Shown: positions 9,037-18,720 of the stretch, in pieces | Position numbering within the stretch: the first letter of the stretch is position 1 | Layout: every line of letters starts with the position of its first letter | Source: VXYL01 sp963666465 | GTDB taxonomy: Bacteria; Pseudomonadota; Gammaproteobacteria; Pseudomonadales; Azotimanducaceae | Length of the DNA stretch: 64,000 nt | Assembly (NCBI GenBank): GCA_963666465.1 | Contig: OY762824.1 | Span: 558,001-622,000 of the forward strand | Reading direction: 5' to 3' | The notes under the pieces: generated by a model | What the model saw: the letters and a program-made list of their open reading frames with translations, nothing else | The model's database searches: none | What the model was told of the DNA's origin: nothing | Translations under genes and position numbers: made by a program

Positions 9037-10319
9037 TCGGCGCGGGAGCGGCGGACGGCGTCGACTTCGAGGCGGTCGAGACGGCGGCGCGGCGGCTGGC
9101 GCTCGAGGTCGTGGGGAGGGCCGTTGCGGCGCGCCTCAACGCCGACCGTTCCGACGCGGCCGGGGCGCGGCTGCCGTGCGCGTGCGGCGCGGGCGCCCGC
9201 TACGCCGGGCGCAGGCGCAAGACCTTCACCACGGCGCTCGGTGCGCTCGGGCTGGAGCGTGCCTGGTATCACTGCGACGACTGCGGCGCCGGCTTCGCGC
9301 CGCGCGACCGCGAACTCGGCCTGGCCGGCACGGCGCTGTCGCCGGCGGCGCTGCGCATGACCGGCGTCGCCGCCGGCCGCGTCAGCTTCGCCGAGACGAG
9401 CGTCCTGCTGCGCGAACTGGCCGGACTCGACATCGACGCCAAGTCGGCGGAGCGCCACGCCGAGGCGCTCGGGCGCGAGATCGCCGACGACGAGTTGGCC
9501 GTCGTCGCGCCCGAACCCGCCGATGCGCGCACCCTCTATCTGGGTCTCGACGGCACCGGCGTGCCGGTGCGCAAGGCCGAGACCGCCGGACGCGAGGGCA
9601 GGCAGCCCGACGGCTCCGCCAAGACGCGCGAAGCCAGGATCGTCGCCGTCTGGTCGGCCGAAACCCGCGATCGGGACGGGCGTCCCGTGCGCGATCCCGG
9701 TTCCGCCACCTACGGCGCCGCCATCGAGACCGTCGCCAGCCGCGACACCGACCCGGAGCCGGCGCCGTTCGCCCGCCGCGTGCTGCGCGAGGCCGCGCGG
9801 CGCGGCTTCCAGGACGCCCCGCGCCGCGTCGTCCTCGGCGACGGCGCGCCGTGGATCTGGAAGCTCGCCGACGAGCACGCCCCCGGCGCCATCCAGATCG
9901 TCGACGTATGGCACGCCAGGGAGCATCTGTCCGAGGTCGGCAAGGCCATCTACGGCGCCGGCACCGACCTCGCCGACCGGTGGGGGAAGACGCGACACGA
10001 AGAACTCGACCAGGGGCGCCTCGACGACATCCTCGACGCCCTGCGCACCCATGCCGGCTCCTGCGACGAGGCCCGCAGGTGCATCGCCTGCATCGACGGC
10101 AACCGCCACCGCATGCGCTACCCGAAGTTCCGCGCCATGGGCCTGTGCGTCGCCACCGGCGTCGTCGAGGGCGCCTGCAAGAACGTCGTCGGCAGCCGCC
10201 TCAAGCGCGGCGGCATGCACTGGACCGTCGACGGCGCAAACGCCATCCTGGCCCTGCGATGCGCCATCCTCGGCAACCGCTTCGACGACTTCTGGGAGCG
10301 TCGCGCATACCAACAATAG
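8985..10319 (+). CDS. ISKra4 transposase frame
   Basis: 444 codons open in the -1 frame relative to the first frame. The start given is the predicted slip point; no good start codon with a ribosome-binding site was seen. Features are a zinc-finger-like CACGAGARYAG...CDDCGAGF segment and the DDE regions LYLGLDGTGVPV, RRVVLGDGAPWIWKLADEH, QIVDVWHAREHLSEV and ATGVVEGACKNVVGSRLKR. With frameshifting the fused product would be about 568 residues, a usual ISKra4 length. No internal stop or lesion, so probably active. Confidence 0.85.
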   Translation, partial: GFAETVAAEIGGEVERLIGAGAADGVDFEAVETAARRLALEVVGRAVAARLNADRSDAAGARLPCACGAGARYAGRRRKTFTTALGALGLERAWYHCDDCGAGFAPRDRELGLAGTALSPAALRMTGVAAGRVSFAETSVLLRELAGLDIDAKSAERHAEALGREIADDELAVVAPEPADARTLYLGLDGTGVPVRKAETAGREGRQPDGSAKTREARIVAVWSAETRDRDGRPVRDPGSATYGAAIETVASRDTDPEPAPFARRVLREAARRGFQDAPRRVVLGDGAPWIWKLADEHAPGAIQIVDVWHAREHLSEVGKAIYGAGTDLADRWGKTRHEELDQGRLDDILDALRTHAGSCDEARRCIACIDGNRHRMRYPKFRAMGLCVATGVVEGACKNVVGSRLKRGGMHWTVDGANAILALRCAILGNRFDDFWERRAYQQ

Positions 10320-10597
10320 CCGTAATCTCACAAATCTGACGTACACCCATCGGGACTCGAACACCCGGGTCCGAAATCCTGCGGGCGAGAGATGCCGACC
10401 GCAAGTGACAGCCGCGTTTGGGCGTATCGCGCACGTGCTACAGCGTGGATTCCAAACAGGACTGTCCACGGTGGAACGCTTGCTGGCACTTGGCCAACAC
10501 ACCCGATCAGAAACCGGTGGGGAGCCGTGAGCCGTGGCTTTTGTGCCGCAGGTCACCGACGCGGTGTGATGCAGATGGCTCAAACTGAGGAGTGCAG

Positions 10598-11278
10598 CTA
10601 TGGGACGACCAGCCCAAGCTCCTCTATGCGGATGGCCATGGCGGCGATGGACACTTCAAACCGCTGATGGAGCGGGATGATGTGGCCGCCATCGAAATCG
10701 CGATGGGCGGCGGCAAGCGCTCGCGCCTTTGCTGACACTGGCGCGTTGGCAAACTCAGAAGGTGCCACGGCATCGAAATGAAACGCACGGACCTCATCGA
10801 TCTGGATTGGTAGGCTTGGCCCAAACGCCTCGTGAACTTCGGAAACGACCAGTTTCCGGGGCATCAGGAACTCTGCTGCAAACCGATCTGCTGCAAATTC
10901 CACTTGATCGCGGCGCGCTGAGGGTCCACTCATTGGTCTTTCGCGAAACTGGCGGCCAAGATGGAGTATGGCGTGGCCGACTTCGTGAGCGCCGGTGAAT
11001 CTCGCGACCTCGGGGCCGAACTGGTCTGAAATCAGAATGAGGCTCCGAGAGGGATCAACCATTCCGGCAAGTCCGGTGCGTCGCCCCGGTGGCCAGTCAG
11101 GGATCTCCGGGACCTCCTCGTAAGTGAAGCCGATCTCCTCGGCGGCATGACGAGGATGAAGCAAGTGAACGGGCGGACAGCCGAGCGGACAGATTTCGTG
11201 GCGCCTCTCCCAAAGACGCCGGTGCAGTGCCAAAACTTCCTCAATGATGCCCATAAACACATCATATTGAGGTTTCAT
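10598..11278 (-). CDS. ImmA/IrrE-family zinc metallopeptidase
   Basis: 226 residues with the zincin motif HEVGHAILH (H98, E99, H102) and a downstream EFAADRFAAEFLMP (E127), the standard ImmA/IrrE pattern. Family members cleave partner repressors or regulate stress and mobile-element genes. The usual adjacent HTH repressor is missing; on the upstream side lies only the end of an enolase-family gene. A second ATG eight codons in is an alternative start. The gene may be the surviving half of a toxin-antitoxin-like or mobile-element regulatory pair. Confidence 0.85.
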   Translation of the reverse strand: MKPQYDVFMGIIEEVLALHRRLWERRHEICPLGCPPVHLLHPRHAAEEIGFTYEEVPEIPDWPPGRRTGLAGMVDPSRSLILISDQFGPEVARFTGAHEVGHAILHLGRQFRERPMSGPSARRDQVEFAADRFAAEFLMPRKLVVSEVHEAFGPSLPIQIDEVRAFHFDAVAPSEFANAPVSAKARALAAAHRDFDGGHIIPLHQRFEVSIAAMAIRIEELGLVVP

Positions 11279-11343
11279 CGCCGGTCAACCACAACATATG
11301 GTGGTGAGGTTAGGCGTCGGGGCCGGCCCAGCCCGTACCGGGT

Positions 11344-12474
11344 TCATCGGTTTGCCCGGTGCTTGGCCACCATTTCTTCGTTCAACTCCAGCCCTAGGCC
11401 CGGGGCCGTTGGTGGCGTGATGAAACCTTGGTGGAAGCGGATGGGGTCGATGAAGATGTCGTTGTGGAGGGAGTCGCCGTTGTATTCCTGGATCAGGAAG
11501 TTGGGGGACGAGGTGTCCACGTGGACGGCGGCGGCGGCGGCGATGGGGCCGACGTACATGTGGGGGGCGATCATGGCGAAGTGGGCTTCGGCCATGCCGG
11601 CGATCTTCTTCGACTCCAGGATGCCGCCGCATTGGCCAACATCGAGCTGGATGATGCCGGCGGCTTGCTTGTTCAGGATCTGCGCGAACTCGTATTTGGT
11701 GACAAGGCGCTCGCCGGTGGCGATGGGGATGCTGGTCTGGCGGGCAACCCGGGCCATCTCGTCCACGTTCTCCGGCGGCACCGGCTCCTCGAACCAGAAG
11801 GGATGGAACTCCTCCAGCACCTTGGCGGCGCGGATGGCGCCAGAGGTGCTGAACTGGCCGTGGGTGCCGATGCCGATTTCGAGCTCGTCGCCTACTGCAT
11901 CGCGGATGGCGCGGAAAATGCGGGCGGCGTGCTTGAGGTCCTTGAGCGGGATGTCGCGGGGCAGGGGAAAGAGCGGCATGAAGGGGTCGATCTTGCAGGC
12001 GGTGTTGCCTTCCTCCACCAGCTTCGCCGCCACCTCGCCGGCCTTTTCCGGGTTTTCCCAGATGCCTTCGGCGGGCATGTAGGCGTAGGCGCGCAGCTTG
12101 TCGTGGTACTTGCCGCCAAGCAGGTTGTAGATGGGCTGGTTGGTCGCCTTGCCCACCAGATCCCACAGCGCCATCTCGATGGCGGAGATGGCGGGGGTGG
12201 CGTAGAGGCTCGGATGGCGGTAGTCGTGACGGGTGCCGTAGATGCGGTGCCAGAGCTTCTCCACGTCGAAGGGCGACTGGCCGACGACGAACTCCTCACA
12301 CATGGTCTCGATGAGCTGAATCTGCGAACGCAGGTCGGCGGCGTGGCCGGTGGGGCGCTCGCCCAGGCCGACCAGCCCCTCGTCGGTGAGGAGCTTGATG
12401 AAGAGCCACTGCCGACCGCCGCGATAGGGCGGGATGTTGTCGATGACGATGGTTTCGATGCCGGTGACCTTCAT
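11344..12474 (-). CDS. Mandelate racemase/sugar-acid dehydratase of the enolase superfamily
   Basis: 376 residues. An N-terminal capping domain (MKVTGIETIVIDNIPPYRGG) precedes a TIM barrel with metal-binding regions around GDELEIGIGTHGQFS, FWFEEPVPPENVDEM and IPIATGERLVTKYEF, and the late IIQLDVGQCGGILESKKIA and MIAPHMYVGPIAAAAAVHV segments. This resembles D-galactonate dehydratase-like enzymes, which abstract an alpha proton from a sugar acid. Substrate is unproven. ATG 12474 has GGAGGG upstream; it runs divergently from the nuclease gene at 12530. Confidence 0.85.
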   Translation of the reverse strand: MKVTGIETIVIDNIPPYRGGRQWLFIKLLTDEGLVGLGERPTGHAADLRSQIQLIETMCEEFVVGQSPFDVEKLWHRIYGTRHDYRHPSLYATPAISAIEMALWDLVGKATNQPIYNLLGGKYHDKLRAYAYMPAEGIWENPEKAGEVAAKLVEEGNTACKIDPFMPLFPLPRDIPLKDLKHAARIFRAIRDAVGDELEIGIGTHGQFSTSGAIRAAKVLEEFHPFWFEEPVPPENVDEMARVARQTSIPIATGERLVTKYEFAQILNKQAAGIIQLDVGQCGGILESKKIAGMAEAHFAMIAPHMYVGPIAAAAAVHVDTSSPNFLIQEYNGDSLHNDIFIDPIRFHQGFITPPTAPGLGLELNEEMVAKHRANR

Positions 12475-12529
12475 GCGTGGGCTTCCCTCCGGTTGGCGCG
12501 AAGTGCTGGACAAGAATACACTATCGGCC

Positions 12530-14203
12530 ATGGGAGGTGATTCGGCTTTGCGTGCGTTGGCGATGGCTCTGCCGAGAGAGCGGCAGCGGACGCTGTTGAC
12601 GCCGTTGCAGGCGCCCCCGCCGCATTACTACGCCGGCAACCTCCTCAAGGTGGTGACGCATGTTCAGGAACTTTACGGCGACCTTCTGACCGACGAAGAA
12701 CGGGGGTGGGGCGAGCGGCTTGCAGCGGCATCTGTGCCCGCCCAACGCCTGTTTGCCCGCATCGTCACCCGCAAGGGACCGCTCCTTCGCGTCGATGCGC
12801 TCCAATACGTGGAGGTGCCGGCGCGGGATGCGGCGCTTGGCGAGCTTGTCGAAGCGTGCCTTGTCGAGCGCCTTCCAGCGGCCCCCGCGGAGGAAGTCCT
12901 GCGCCTGCTGCGAGTGGGCGAGCTCTGTGCGGTGTTCCCAGACCTTCCGAAGGCGAACAAGGCGCAGCAGATCGAGCTTGCTCTGTGCAACCATGCGCAA
13001 GAGGACATTCTCGAACGGATCGGGGAGCACACGCCGTGGCTGGGTTTGGCAGCGGCGGAAGTGCTCGGCCTCTACCAACTGCTGTTCTTCGGCAATCGGC
13101 GCCAAGACTTGACGACATTCGTGCTGCGGGACCTCGGCGTGCATCGCTATGCCGAGGTGCCCATCACCCGCGCCAACCGGCAGTTTCCCGATCGGGAGGC
13201 ATTGCGGCGCAGCCTTGCGCTCATGGAGCTCGCCGAGTTCGCGCACGAACTCGGCCCGCGTCCCGATCCGGAACAGGCAAGCCCCATTCTCGACGCGCTT
13301 TGGCTGCCGAACGACGACCGCGCCCTGGAGCGGCGCCGCAGCCGCATCCTGAATCGTCTCGGCCGCGGCCTGGAACGCGCCGGTGAATTCGACCTTGCCC
13401 TCACCTGCTATGCCCGCTCGACGCTGCCGCCTGGACGCGAGCGCCGCGCGCGCATATTGAAGCGGCTGGGGGACGAACAGGCCGTGGCCGGCTTGAAGCG
13501 GACGATTCTCGATGCCCCGAGGTCTGCCCTGGAACGCGACTTCGCCTGCCGTTTCGGTTGCTTCTCGCCGCGCCCGGCGCCGTATTTCGACATGGAGCTT
13601 CCAGCCGACTGGTCCCCGGCCGGCGCTTCCATCGAACAGACGGCCCTCGCGATGCTGACGCGGCAAGGCGGCATGGGCTGGCACACGGAGAACCACTTGC
13701 CCATGGCGCTCTTTGCACTGGCCTATTGGCAGTGGATATTCGCGCCGATTCCCGGCGCCTTCACCAATCCGTTTCAGACCGGGCCGGTGGATCTTTTCTG
13801 GCCGGATTTCTTCGCCGCTCGCAGGGAGTGTTGCGAGGACCCGCTCGCCGCACCCCTCAAGCCTCGGCTGGCGCGGTTTGAACGGCAGGCCCGCGGCATC
13901 GCCAACCGCTTGTTCGGTTGGCGTCGGTTCCCAGCGGAAGCCGCTGCGGCGGTGCTCGAGGCGATTCCGGAAGACGACATCCGAGCCCTGCTGCGAACCA
14001 TCACCGACGATCTCGATCAGGCCCGTTCCGGCTTCCCGGATCTCACGCTGATCCATGCCGACGGCAGCTATGAGTTTGTCGAGGTGAAGAGGCCCGGCGA
14101 TCGCCTGCAAGTGAACCAGCATCTCTGGATCGAGGCGCTGGAACGGCATGGGCTGCCGGTGCGGGTGTTGCGGCTCAGGCAGGCGCGTGCCGAGAGCGCA
14201 TGA
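12530..14203 (+). CDS. FAN1-like VRR-NUC structure-specific nuclease
   Basis: 557 residues. The C-terminal VRR-NUC domain is clear: SGFPDLTLIHADG then YEFVEVKRPGDRLQVNQHLW gives the PD-(D/E)XK signature (D, then ExK) with the following Q. Upstream lies HTENHLPMALFALAYWQWIF, as in bacterial FAN1 proteins, and an alpha-helical N-terminal half. FAN1 enzymes incise branched or crosslinked DNA. ATG 12530 lies 7 nt after TACACT with no Shine-Dalgarno, a leaderless-type start. The stop overlaps the helicase start by 4 nt (ATGA), so the two are coupled and probably act together in DNA repair. Confidence 0.88.
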   Translation: MGGDSALRALAMALPRERQRTLLTPLQAPPPHYYAGNLLKVVTHVQELYGDLLTDEERGWGERLAAASVPAQRLFARIVTRKGPLLRVDALQYVEVPARDAALGELVEACLVERLPAAPAEEVLRLLRVGELCAVFPDLPKANKAQQIELALCNHAQEDILERIGEHTPWLGLAAAEVLGLYQLLFFGNRRQDLTTFVLRDLGVHRYAEVPITRANRQFPDREALRRSLALMELAEFAHELGPRPDPEQASPILDALWLPNDDRALERRRSRILNRLGRGLERAGEFDLALTCYARSTLPPGRERRARILKRLGDEQAVAGLKRTILDAPRSALERDFACRFGCFSPRPAPYFDMELPADWSPAGASIEQTALAMLTRQGGMGWHTENHLPMALFALAYWQWIFAPIPGAFTNPFQTGPVDLFWPDFFAARRECCEDPLAAPLKPRLARFERQARGIANRLFGWRRFPAEAAAAVLEAIPEDDIRALLRTITDDLDQARSGFPDLTLIHADGSYEFVEVKRPGDRLQVNQHLWIEALERHGLPVRVLRLRQARAESA

Positions 14204-16773
14204 ACGCCTCTTCCGCGCCAGCAGAGTCCGTTGCGCGCCCACAGAATCGAGCCATCGGCGTGCGCGACCTTGCCGCCTTCGTGCATCGACGCGGCGACAT
14301 CCATTACCGCTACGAGAAGGCGACGCTGGCCGAGGAGGGAATCGCCCGCCAGAAGGAGTGGCAGAAGTCCAGGGGCGATGGCTATCGGCGCGAGTTCTTC
14401 GTCTCCGGACAGCGGCACGGCATCGAAGTCTCTGGGCGCGTGGATGGCTGGGATGCGGCCCAGGGCGTCGTGGAGGAGATCAAGACCACACGCGTCAATG
14501 CGCGTTCGCTGCACGAGCATCTCGGCCACCTGAACCTGGCGCAGCTTCGCCTCTACGCCGGCATGTTGGCGCTGGCTGGCGAGACCCCAAAGCTGCTGCG
14601 GCTGGTCTATCTGCACCCGGACGAACCGGGGGAGTTCGCGGTCGAGGAACCGGCGGACGCCGCTGCACTGATGGCGTTCGTGGATCGCACCTGCGGGGCC
14701 TACGCCGAGTGGCTGTCAGAGGTGGCGCAGCGCGTCGCCAGGCGGGATGCGTCGCTCCGGTCTCTCGGTTTTCCCTATGGCGGGTTCCGCGCCCATCAGC
14801 ACGGATTGGCGCGACGCATCTATCGGGCATGGCGCGACGAAGATCACTTGCTTGTGGATGCGCCCACCGGTTCCGGCAAGACCATGGCGGCGGCGTTTCC
14901 CGGTTTCAAGGCGATGGGAGAAGGGGAGGTGGATCGGCTGCTCGTGCTCACCTCGCGCACGACGGGGCAGGGTGCCTTCGAGCAGACGTTCGGCGACCTC
15001 GTGGACGCCGGGGCGGACATTTTCGCCGTCACGGTCACCGCCAAGGCGCGCATTTGCTTCAACCCGGAACTGCCGTGCGATCCGGAACTCTGCGAGTTTG
15101 CGCGAGGCCACTTCGACCGGATGCCGGCGGCGCGGAACGACTTGCTGGCGCGTGGCGTTGCCGATCGTGCGGCGGTGGAGGAGGTGGCGCGCGAGCATCG
15201 CGTGTGCCCGTTCGAGCTGTCGGTGGACGCTGCGGCTTGGTCCGATGCGATTATGGGGGACTGCAATTATGTCTTCGACCCCGTGGTGCGGCTGGCGCGG
15301 CTGAAAACGCCGACGTTCCCGCGTGCGGCGGTGCTGGTGGACGAGGCGCATCGACTCGGCGAACGGGTGCGGGACATGCTCGGCGCCACGCTCTCGCGAG
15401 AGGTGGTGAGGAAGGCGTTGCGAGAATGTTCTGGGTCGGGCCTGGGGACGAGTGCCTCGAATGGGGACAGGGCCTACAGGGCATTGGCGCCGGGACTGCG
15501 GTCGGTGGATCGAGCGCTTGCGTCACTTGCGCGAACGGTCTTCGGTCCGGCAAGGGAACGGCGCGCAGGGGAACGGGAAATCGAGGCGCCGGCAGCGTTG
15601 CTGCGGGCCATCGAGCGGCTGTTGCGCGATGGCGTGCATGGGGCGGAACTGCCGCGCCGCGGTGCGGCGCAGGACGCATGGTTTGATCTGTCGCGCTTGC
15701 ACATGGGGGCGACGCGGGCCGCGGAGAGTGGCGAGGATCGGGGGGCAACGGAGTTCGCTTGGGTTGTCCGTTGGCAGCGGCGGAATCTGACAGTCGAGCT
15801 GGTCTGTGCGGCGCCGGGCACGCATATCCGCACGCGTCTTGGCGAGTTCCAAGGCAGCGTGCGGATGTCCGGCTCGTTTCGGCCGGCGGCGACCTATCAG
15901 GTGGTGCAGGGATTCGGGGAGGACGCATCCGCGGCCGAAGTGCCGGGTCGCGCAGACGGGCTTGGCCTATATGTGGTGGCCGACGTCTCCACGTATTACC
16001 GCGACCGGGTGCGGACGCTGCCGGTGCTGGCGAACCTTGTTCGCGATGTCGCCCAGGCGCATCCGGGCGGCTACCTCGTGGCGTTGCCGTCCTTTGACTA
16101 TGCCGAGCAGACGCACGCGGCCTTCGTGGCTTGCCTGCATCGCGTCGATGGCGAGGGCCTGGCCTCTCGCTGCCAGCAAAGGGCGATGGACCTGGATGAG
16201 CGTGCGGCGTTCATCCACTGGATGGGCGCCGACGAAGGCGCGGGTGGCGATCGCACGAGGATCGGGTTCGTGGTGATGGGCGGGCTGTTTGCCGAGTCTG
16301 TGGACTATCCACCGGATGCCTTGGACGGCGTAATCGTGGTGGGCCCGGGGCTGCCGCCGAAATCCCTTCGCCGCGACCTCGTGGCCCGCGCCGCGGCAGC
16401 GCAGGGCCTCGACGGCCACGCCGTCGGCTACCGGCAAGAGGCAATGACCCGCGTGGTGCAAGCAGCGGGGAGGGTGGTGCGCGGCCCCGAAGACCGGGGC
16501 ATCGTGCTCTTGGTGGACCCCCGCTTCACGCAACCCGCCTTCACCGCATTCTTCCCCTCCCACTGGCACCCAACGCACATCCGCGCCCACACCGCCGCCG
16601 CCCACGCCCGCGCCTTCTGGGCATCCGGTGCCTTGGCAAGGGCGTCCCGCCTCCATCGCGCCGCCGGGTGCGCAGGACCTGAAGAAAACATAGCGAGCAG
16701 GAGGGCCATTCCAAGAGCGCCAGCTTCAAGCGAGGCCATGTGCTTCGCCAGGGACGCGCCTCGCGGCGCGTAG
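14200..16773 (+). CDS. PD-(D/E)XK nuclease-XPD/DinG-type iron-sulfur helicase
   Basis: 857 residues. An N-terminal nuclease-like domain has GRVDGWD (D82) and VVEEIKTT (E93, K95). The helicase core has Walker A DAPTGSGKT (220-228), four cysteines placed as in the XPD iron-sulfur cluster (C286, C293, C298, C336), the DEAH box VLVDEAHRLGE (381-384) and motif VI QAAGRVVRGPEDRG. Such enzymes unwind DNA 5' to 3'. ATG 14200 overlaps the FAN1-like stop, so nuclease and helicase are made together. The last about 40 residues are encoded by repeat DNA (16651 onward) that recurs past the stop, so the natural C-terminus may have been altered. Confidence 0.88.
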   Translation: MNASSAPAESVARPQNRAIGVRDLAAFVHRRGDIHYRYEKATLAEEGIARQKEWQKSRGDGYRREFFVSGQRHGIEVSGRVDGWDAAQGVVEEIKTTRVNARSLHEHLGHLNLAQLRLYAGMLALAGETPKLLRLVYLHPDEPGEFAVEEPADAAALMAFVDRTCGAYAEWLSEVAQRVARRDASLRSLGFPYGGFRAHQHGLARRIYRAWRDEDHLLVDAPTGSGKTMAAAFPGFKAMGEGEVDRLLVLTSRTTGQGAFEQTFGDLVDAGADIFAVTVTAKARICFNPELPCDPELCEFARGHFDRMPAARNDLLARGVADRAAVEEVAREHRVCPFELSVDAAAWSDAIMGDCNYVFDPVVRLARLKTPTFPRAAVLVDEAHRLGERVRDMLGATLSREVVRKALRECSGSGLGTSASNGDRAYRALAPGLRSVDRALASLARTVFGPARERRAGEREIEAPAALLRAIERLLRDGVHGAELPRRGAAQDAWFDLSRLHMGATRAAESGEDRGATEFAWVVRWQRRNLTVELVCAAPGTHIRTRLGEFQGSVRMSGSFRPAATYQVVQGFGEDASAAEVPGRADGLGLYVVADVSTYYRDRVRTLPVLANLVRDVAQAHPGGYLVALPSFDYAEQTHAAFVACLHRVDGEGLASRCQQRAMDLDERAAFIHWMGADEGAGGDRTRIGFVVMGGLFAESVDYPPDALDGVIVVGPGLPPKSLRRDLVARAAAAQGLDGHAVGYRQEAMTRVVQAAGRVVRGPEDRGIVLLVDPRFTQPAFTAFFPSHWHPTHIRAHTAAAHARAFWASGALARASRLHRAAGCAGPEENIASRRAIPRAPASSEAMCFARDAPRGA

Positions 16774-16960
16774 CGAGGGCGAGACGCCCTCCCTCCGAGG
16801 ACACGACCCAAGCCGGCGGCAAGTGGGCCTCCTCTGGAGGGAGCCGTCCCGTTCTCCATCGCGCCGCCAAGCGCGCAAGACTCGAAAGGGACATGGCGAC
16901 CAGCAGGTCAGTTCAAGATGTGCTTCGCAAGGGACGCGCCGCAAGGCGTCAGGCCACGGC
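16651..16960 (+). repeat. Imperfect direct repeats with an R3 inverted repeat
   Basis: Two related segments (about 16651-16775 and 16852-16960) share CTCCATCGCGCCGCC at the start and GTGCTTCGC(C/A)AGGGACGCGCC near the end. Between them, GAGACGCCCTCCCTCC (16781) and the related arm CTCTGGAGGGAG (near 16832) form an R3-type inverted repeat like the perfect one at 52779. The first unit overlaps the helicase 3' end. The remaining intergenic DNA up to 17090 shows no gene. Confidence 0.65.
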
Positions 16961-17090
16961 AATCATCGTGGCAATGACGCGATGCACGACCAGCCACACG
17001 GACTTGAGCCCCCCATGCGGAATACACTTGCGCTTCCTCGTGGCGCCTGTGGGCGTCGATGTCGCGCCGGCGAGCGCTTGAGGGAAGGCC

Positions 17091-18542
17091 ATGCATCGCA
17101 AGACCAAGATCATCTGCACCGTCGGCCCCGTCACGCACTCCTATGCGGCGCTGGAGGCGCTCTACAACGCGGGCATGTCGGTGGTGCGGCTGAATATGTC
17201 GCATGCGGATCACGGGGCGGCGGCGGAGATCATCCATTGGGTGAAGACGCTGAACCGCAAGGTGAAGTATCCCGTGCCCATCATGCTCGACACGCAAGGC
17301 CCGGAGATCCGTACCGGCGTTCGGGACGGCCCTCTGGCGCTTGTGGCTGGCGAGGGAGTCTTCCTCGACGTGGAGCCGGTGGACGAGACCCAGCGGGACC
17401 ACGATCGGACGATCCACGTCAACTACCCCGACCTGCCTTCCGCCATGCACGTCGGCGACCGGGTGCGGCTCGACAATGGCCTCATCAACCTCCTGGTGGA
17501 GGCCAAGGAAGCCACCCGCTTGCGCTGTCGGGTGGTGGACGGAGGCAGCCTGGGCAGCCGCAAGCACGTCAATCTGCCGGGTGCCTACGTCAATCTGCCG
17601 GCGATCACGGAGAAGGACAAGGCCGACATCGCCTTCGGGGTCGAACAGGAGATCGACTTCGTGGCGCTCTCGTTCGTTCGCGATGCCTCCGACATCGACG
17701 AATTGCAGTCGCTCTTGGGCCCCAAGGGCCGCCGCGCCGTGAAGGTGATGGCGAAGATCGAGAACCGGGAGGGGGTGAGCCACGTCGAGGCCATTGCCAA
17801 GGCCGCCGACGCGGTGATGGTGGCGCGGGGCGATCTCGGCATCGAAACCGACATTGCCGAACTGCCGAACCTGCAGCGCCAACTGGTGGAAACCTGCGCC
17901 CGACTCGGCAAGCGCTGCGTGATTGCGACGCACCTGATGGAGTCGATGATCGAGAACCCCATCCCCACCCGCGCCGAGGTGACGGACGTTGCCAATGCCA
18001 TCTACGAAGGGGTGGACGCAGTGATGCTTTCCGGCGAGACCAGTGTCGGCGCCTATCCCATTCGCTGCGTCGAGCAGCTCGCCAGCATCGCCCTTGCCAG
18101 CGAGCGCCAGCGCGGCTTTGAACTGTGGAAGCTCCTCGCCACCGACACGCCCATGCAGCACCTCGCCACCTCGGCGGTGTCGCTGGCGGAGGCGGTGAGC
18201 GCGGCCGGCGTCATGGTCATCACCAGGCGCGGGCTGACGGCCGACCTGGTGACGAGTTGCCACCCGGAGCACGTTCCCATCTATGCCTTCACCAACCACA
18301 GCCAGACGCGACGGCGACTGATGCTGAACCGCGGCGTGTTCGCTCACCGCACCCCCTTCAGCCGCGACCCGGAGAAGACCATCCAGACCGCTCTCGGCGT
18401 GCTTCGGGAACGGGAGGAGATCGATCCGGAAAGAGAAGTGGTGGTGGTCTCCGACATCCTCACGGACCGCCGCGTGGATGCCATCCAGATCCGCCGCGTG
18501 GGCCTGGAGCCGGCGGAACCGGCCATCGGACTCGACGACTGA
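17091..18542 (+). CDS. pyk: Pyruvate kinase
   Basis: 483 residues, normal length. It converts phosphoenolpyruvate and ADP to pyruvate and ATP at the end of glycolysis. The sequence shows the N-terminal TKIICTVGPVTHSYAAL, SVVRLNMSHAD, IMLDTQGPEIRTG, the B domain around residues 75-175, the signature AKIENREGVSHVEAIA, VMVARGDLGIET, and DAVMLSGETSVGAYPIRCVE, with a C-terminal allosteric domain. ATG 17091 follows GAGGGAAGGCC. It appears monocistronic between repeat DNA and a secreted-protein cluster. Confidence 0.95.
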   Translation: MHRKTKIICTVGPVTHSYAALEALYNAGMSVVRLNMSHADHGAAAEIIHWVKTLNRKVKYPVPIMLDTQGPEIRTGVRDGPLALVAGEGVFLDVEPVDETQRDHDRTIHVNYPDLPSAMHVGDRVRLDNGLINLLVEAKEATRLRCRVVDGGSLGSRKHVNLPGAYVNLPAITEKDKADIAFGVEQEIDFVALSFVRDASDIDELQSLLGPKGRRAVKVMAKIENREGVSHVEAIAKAADAVMVARGDLGIETDIAELPNLQRQLVETCARLGKRCVIATHLMESMIENPIPTRAEVTDVANAIYEGVDAVMLSGETSVGAYPIRCVEQLASIALASERQRGFELWKLLATDTPMQHLATSAVSLAEAVSAAGVMVITRRGLTADLVTSCHPEHVPIYAFTNHSQTRRRLMLNRGVFAHRTPFSRDPEKTIQTALGVLREREEIDPEREVVVVSDILTDRRVDAIQIRRVGLEPAEPAIGLDD

Positions 18543-18720
18543 CGGCGGGGCGATGCGTGTGTCTATAGGGATGCCTTGACCCGCGAGTCGACAGAGCGGA
18601 AAGCGCTGCGGGCAAGCTGCCCTCCGTTCGCAGAGACGCCAGCGAAGCCGCACGAGTTTCATTGGTCGCGTGGCGGGCTTGCAGTACACTCGCGGGAGGC
18701 GTCCGTGTCAGGAGGGGCAT

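Larger units (their letters stand above)
8508..10348 (+). mobile_element. ISKra4-family insertion sequence with 9-bp target duplication
   Basis: The terminal inverted repeats are GGGTGCACGTCAGATTTGTGA at the left (8508-8528) and, at the right (10328-10348), the complement of GGGTGTACGTCAGATTTGTGA, 20 of 21 matching. The flanking direct repeats ATCGGGACT (8499-8507 and 10349-10357) are identical. Two overlapping plus-strand frames encode the transposase. All parts look intact. Confidence 0.9.

Noticed and set aside
10349..10375. tRNA-like 3' end (GGGACTCGAAC) beside the ISKra4 element
   Set aside because: The complement contains GTTCGAGTCCC but no cloverleaf, anticodon arm or acceptor stem could be folded around it.
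10361..10597. Open frames between ISKra4 and the ImmA-like gene
   Set aside because: Composition-driven frames without motif, start signal or continuity across the insertion site.
11288..11305. ACCAC...GTGGT inverted repeat upstream of the ImmA-like gene as an operator
   Set aside because: Only a 5-bp arm, expected often by chance at this GC content, and no cognate HTH gene is adjacent.
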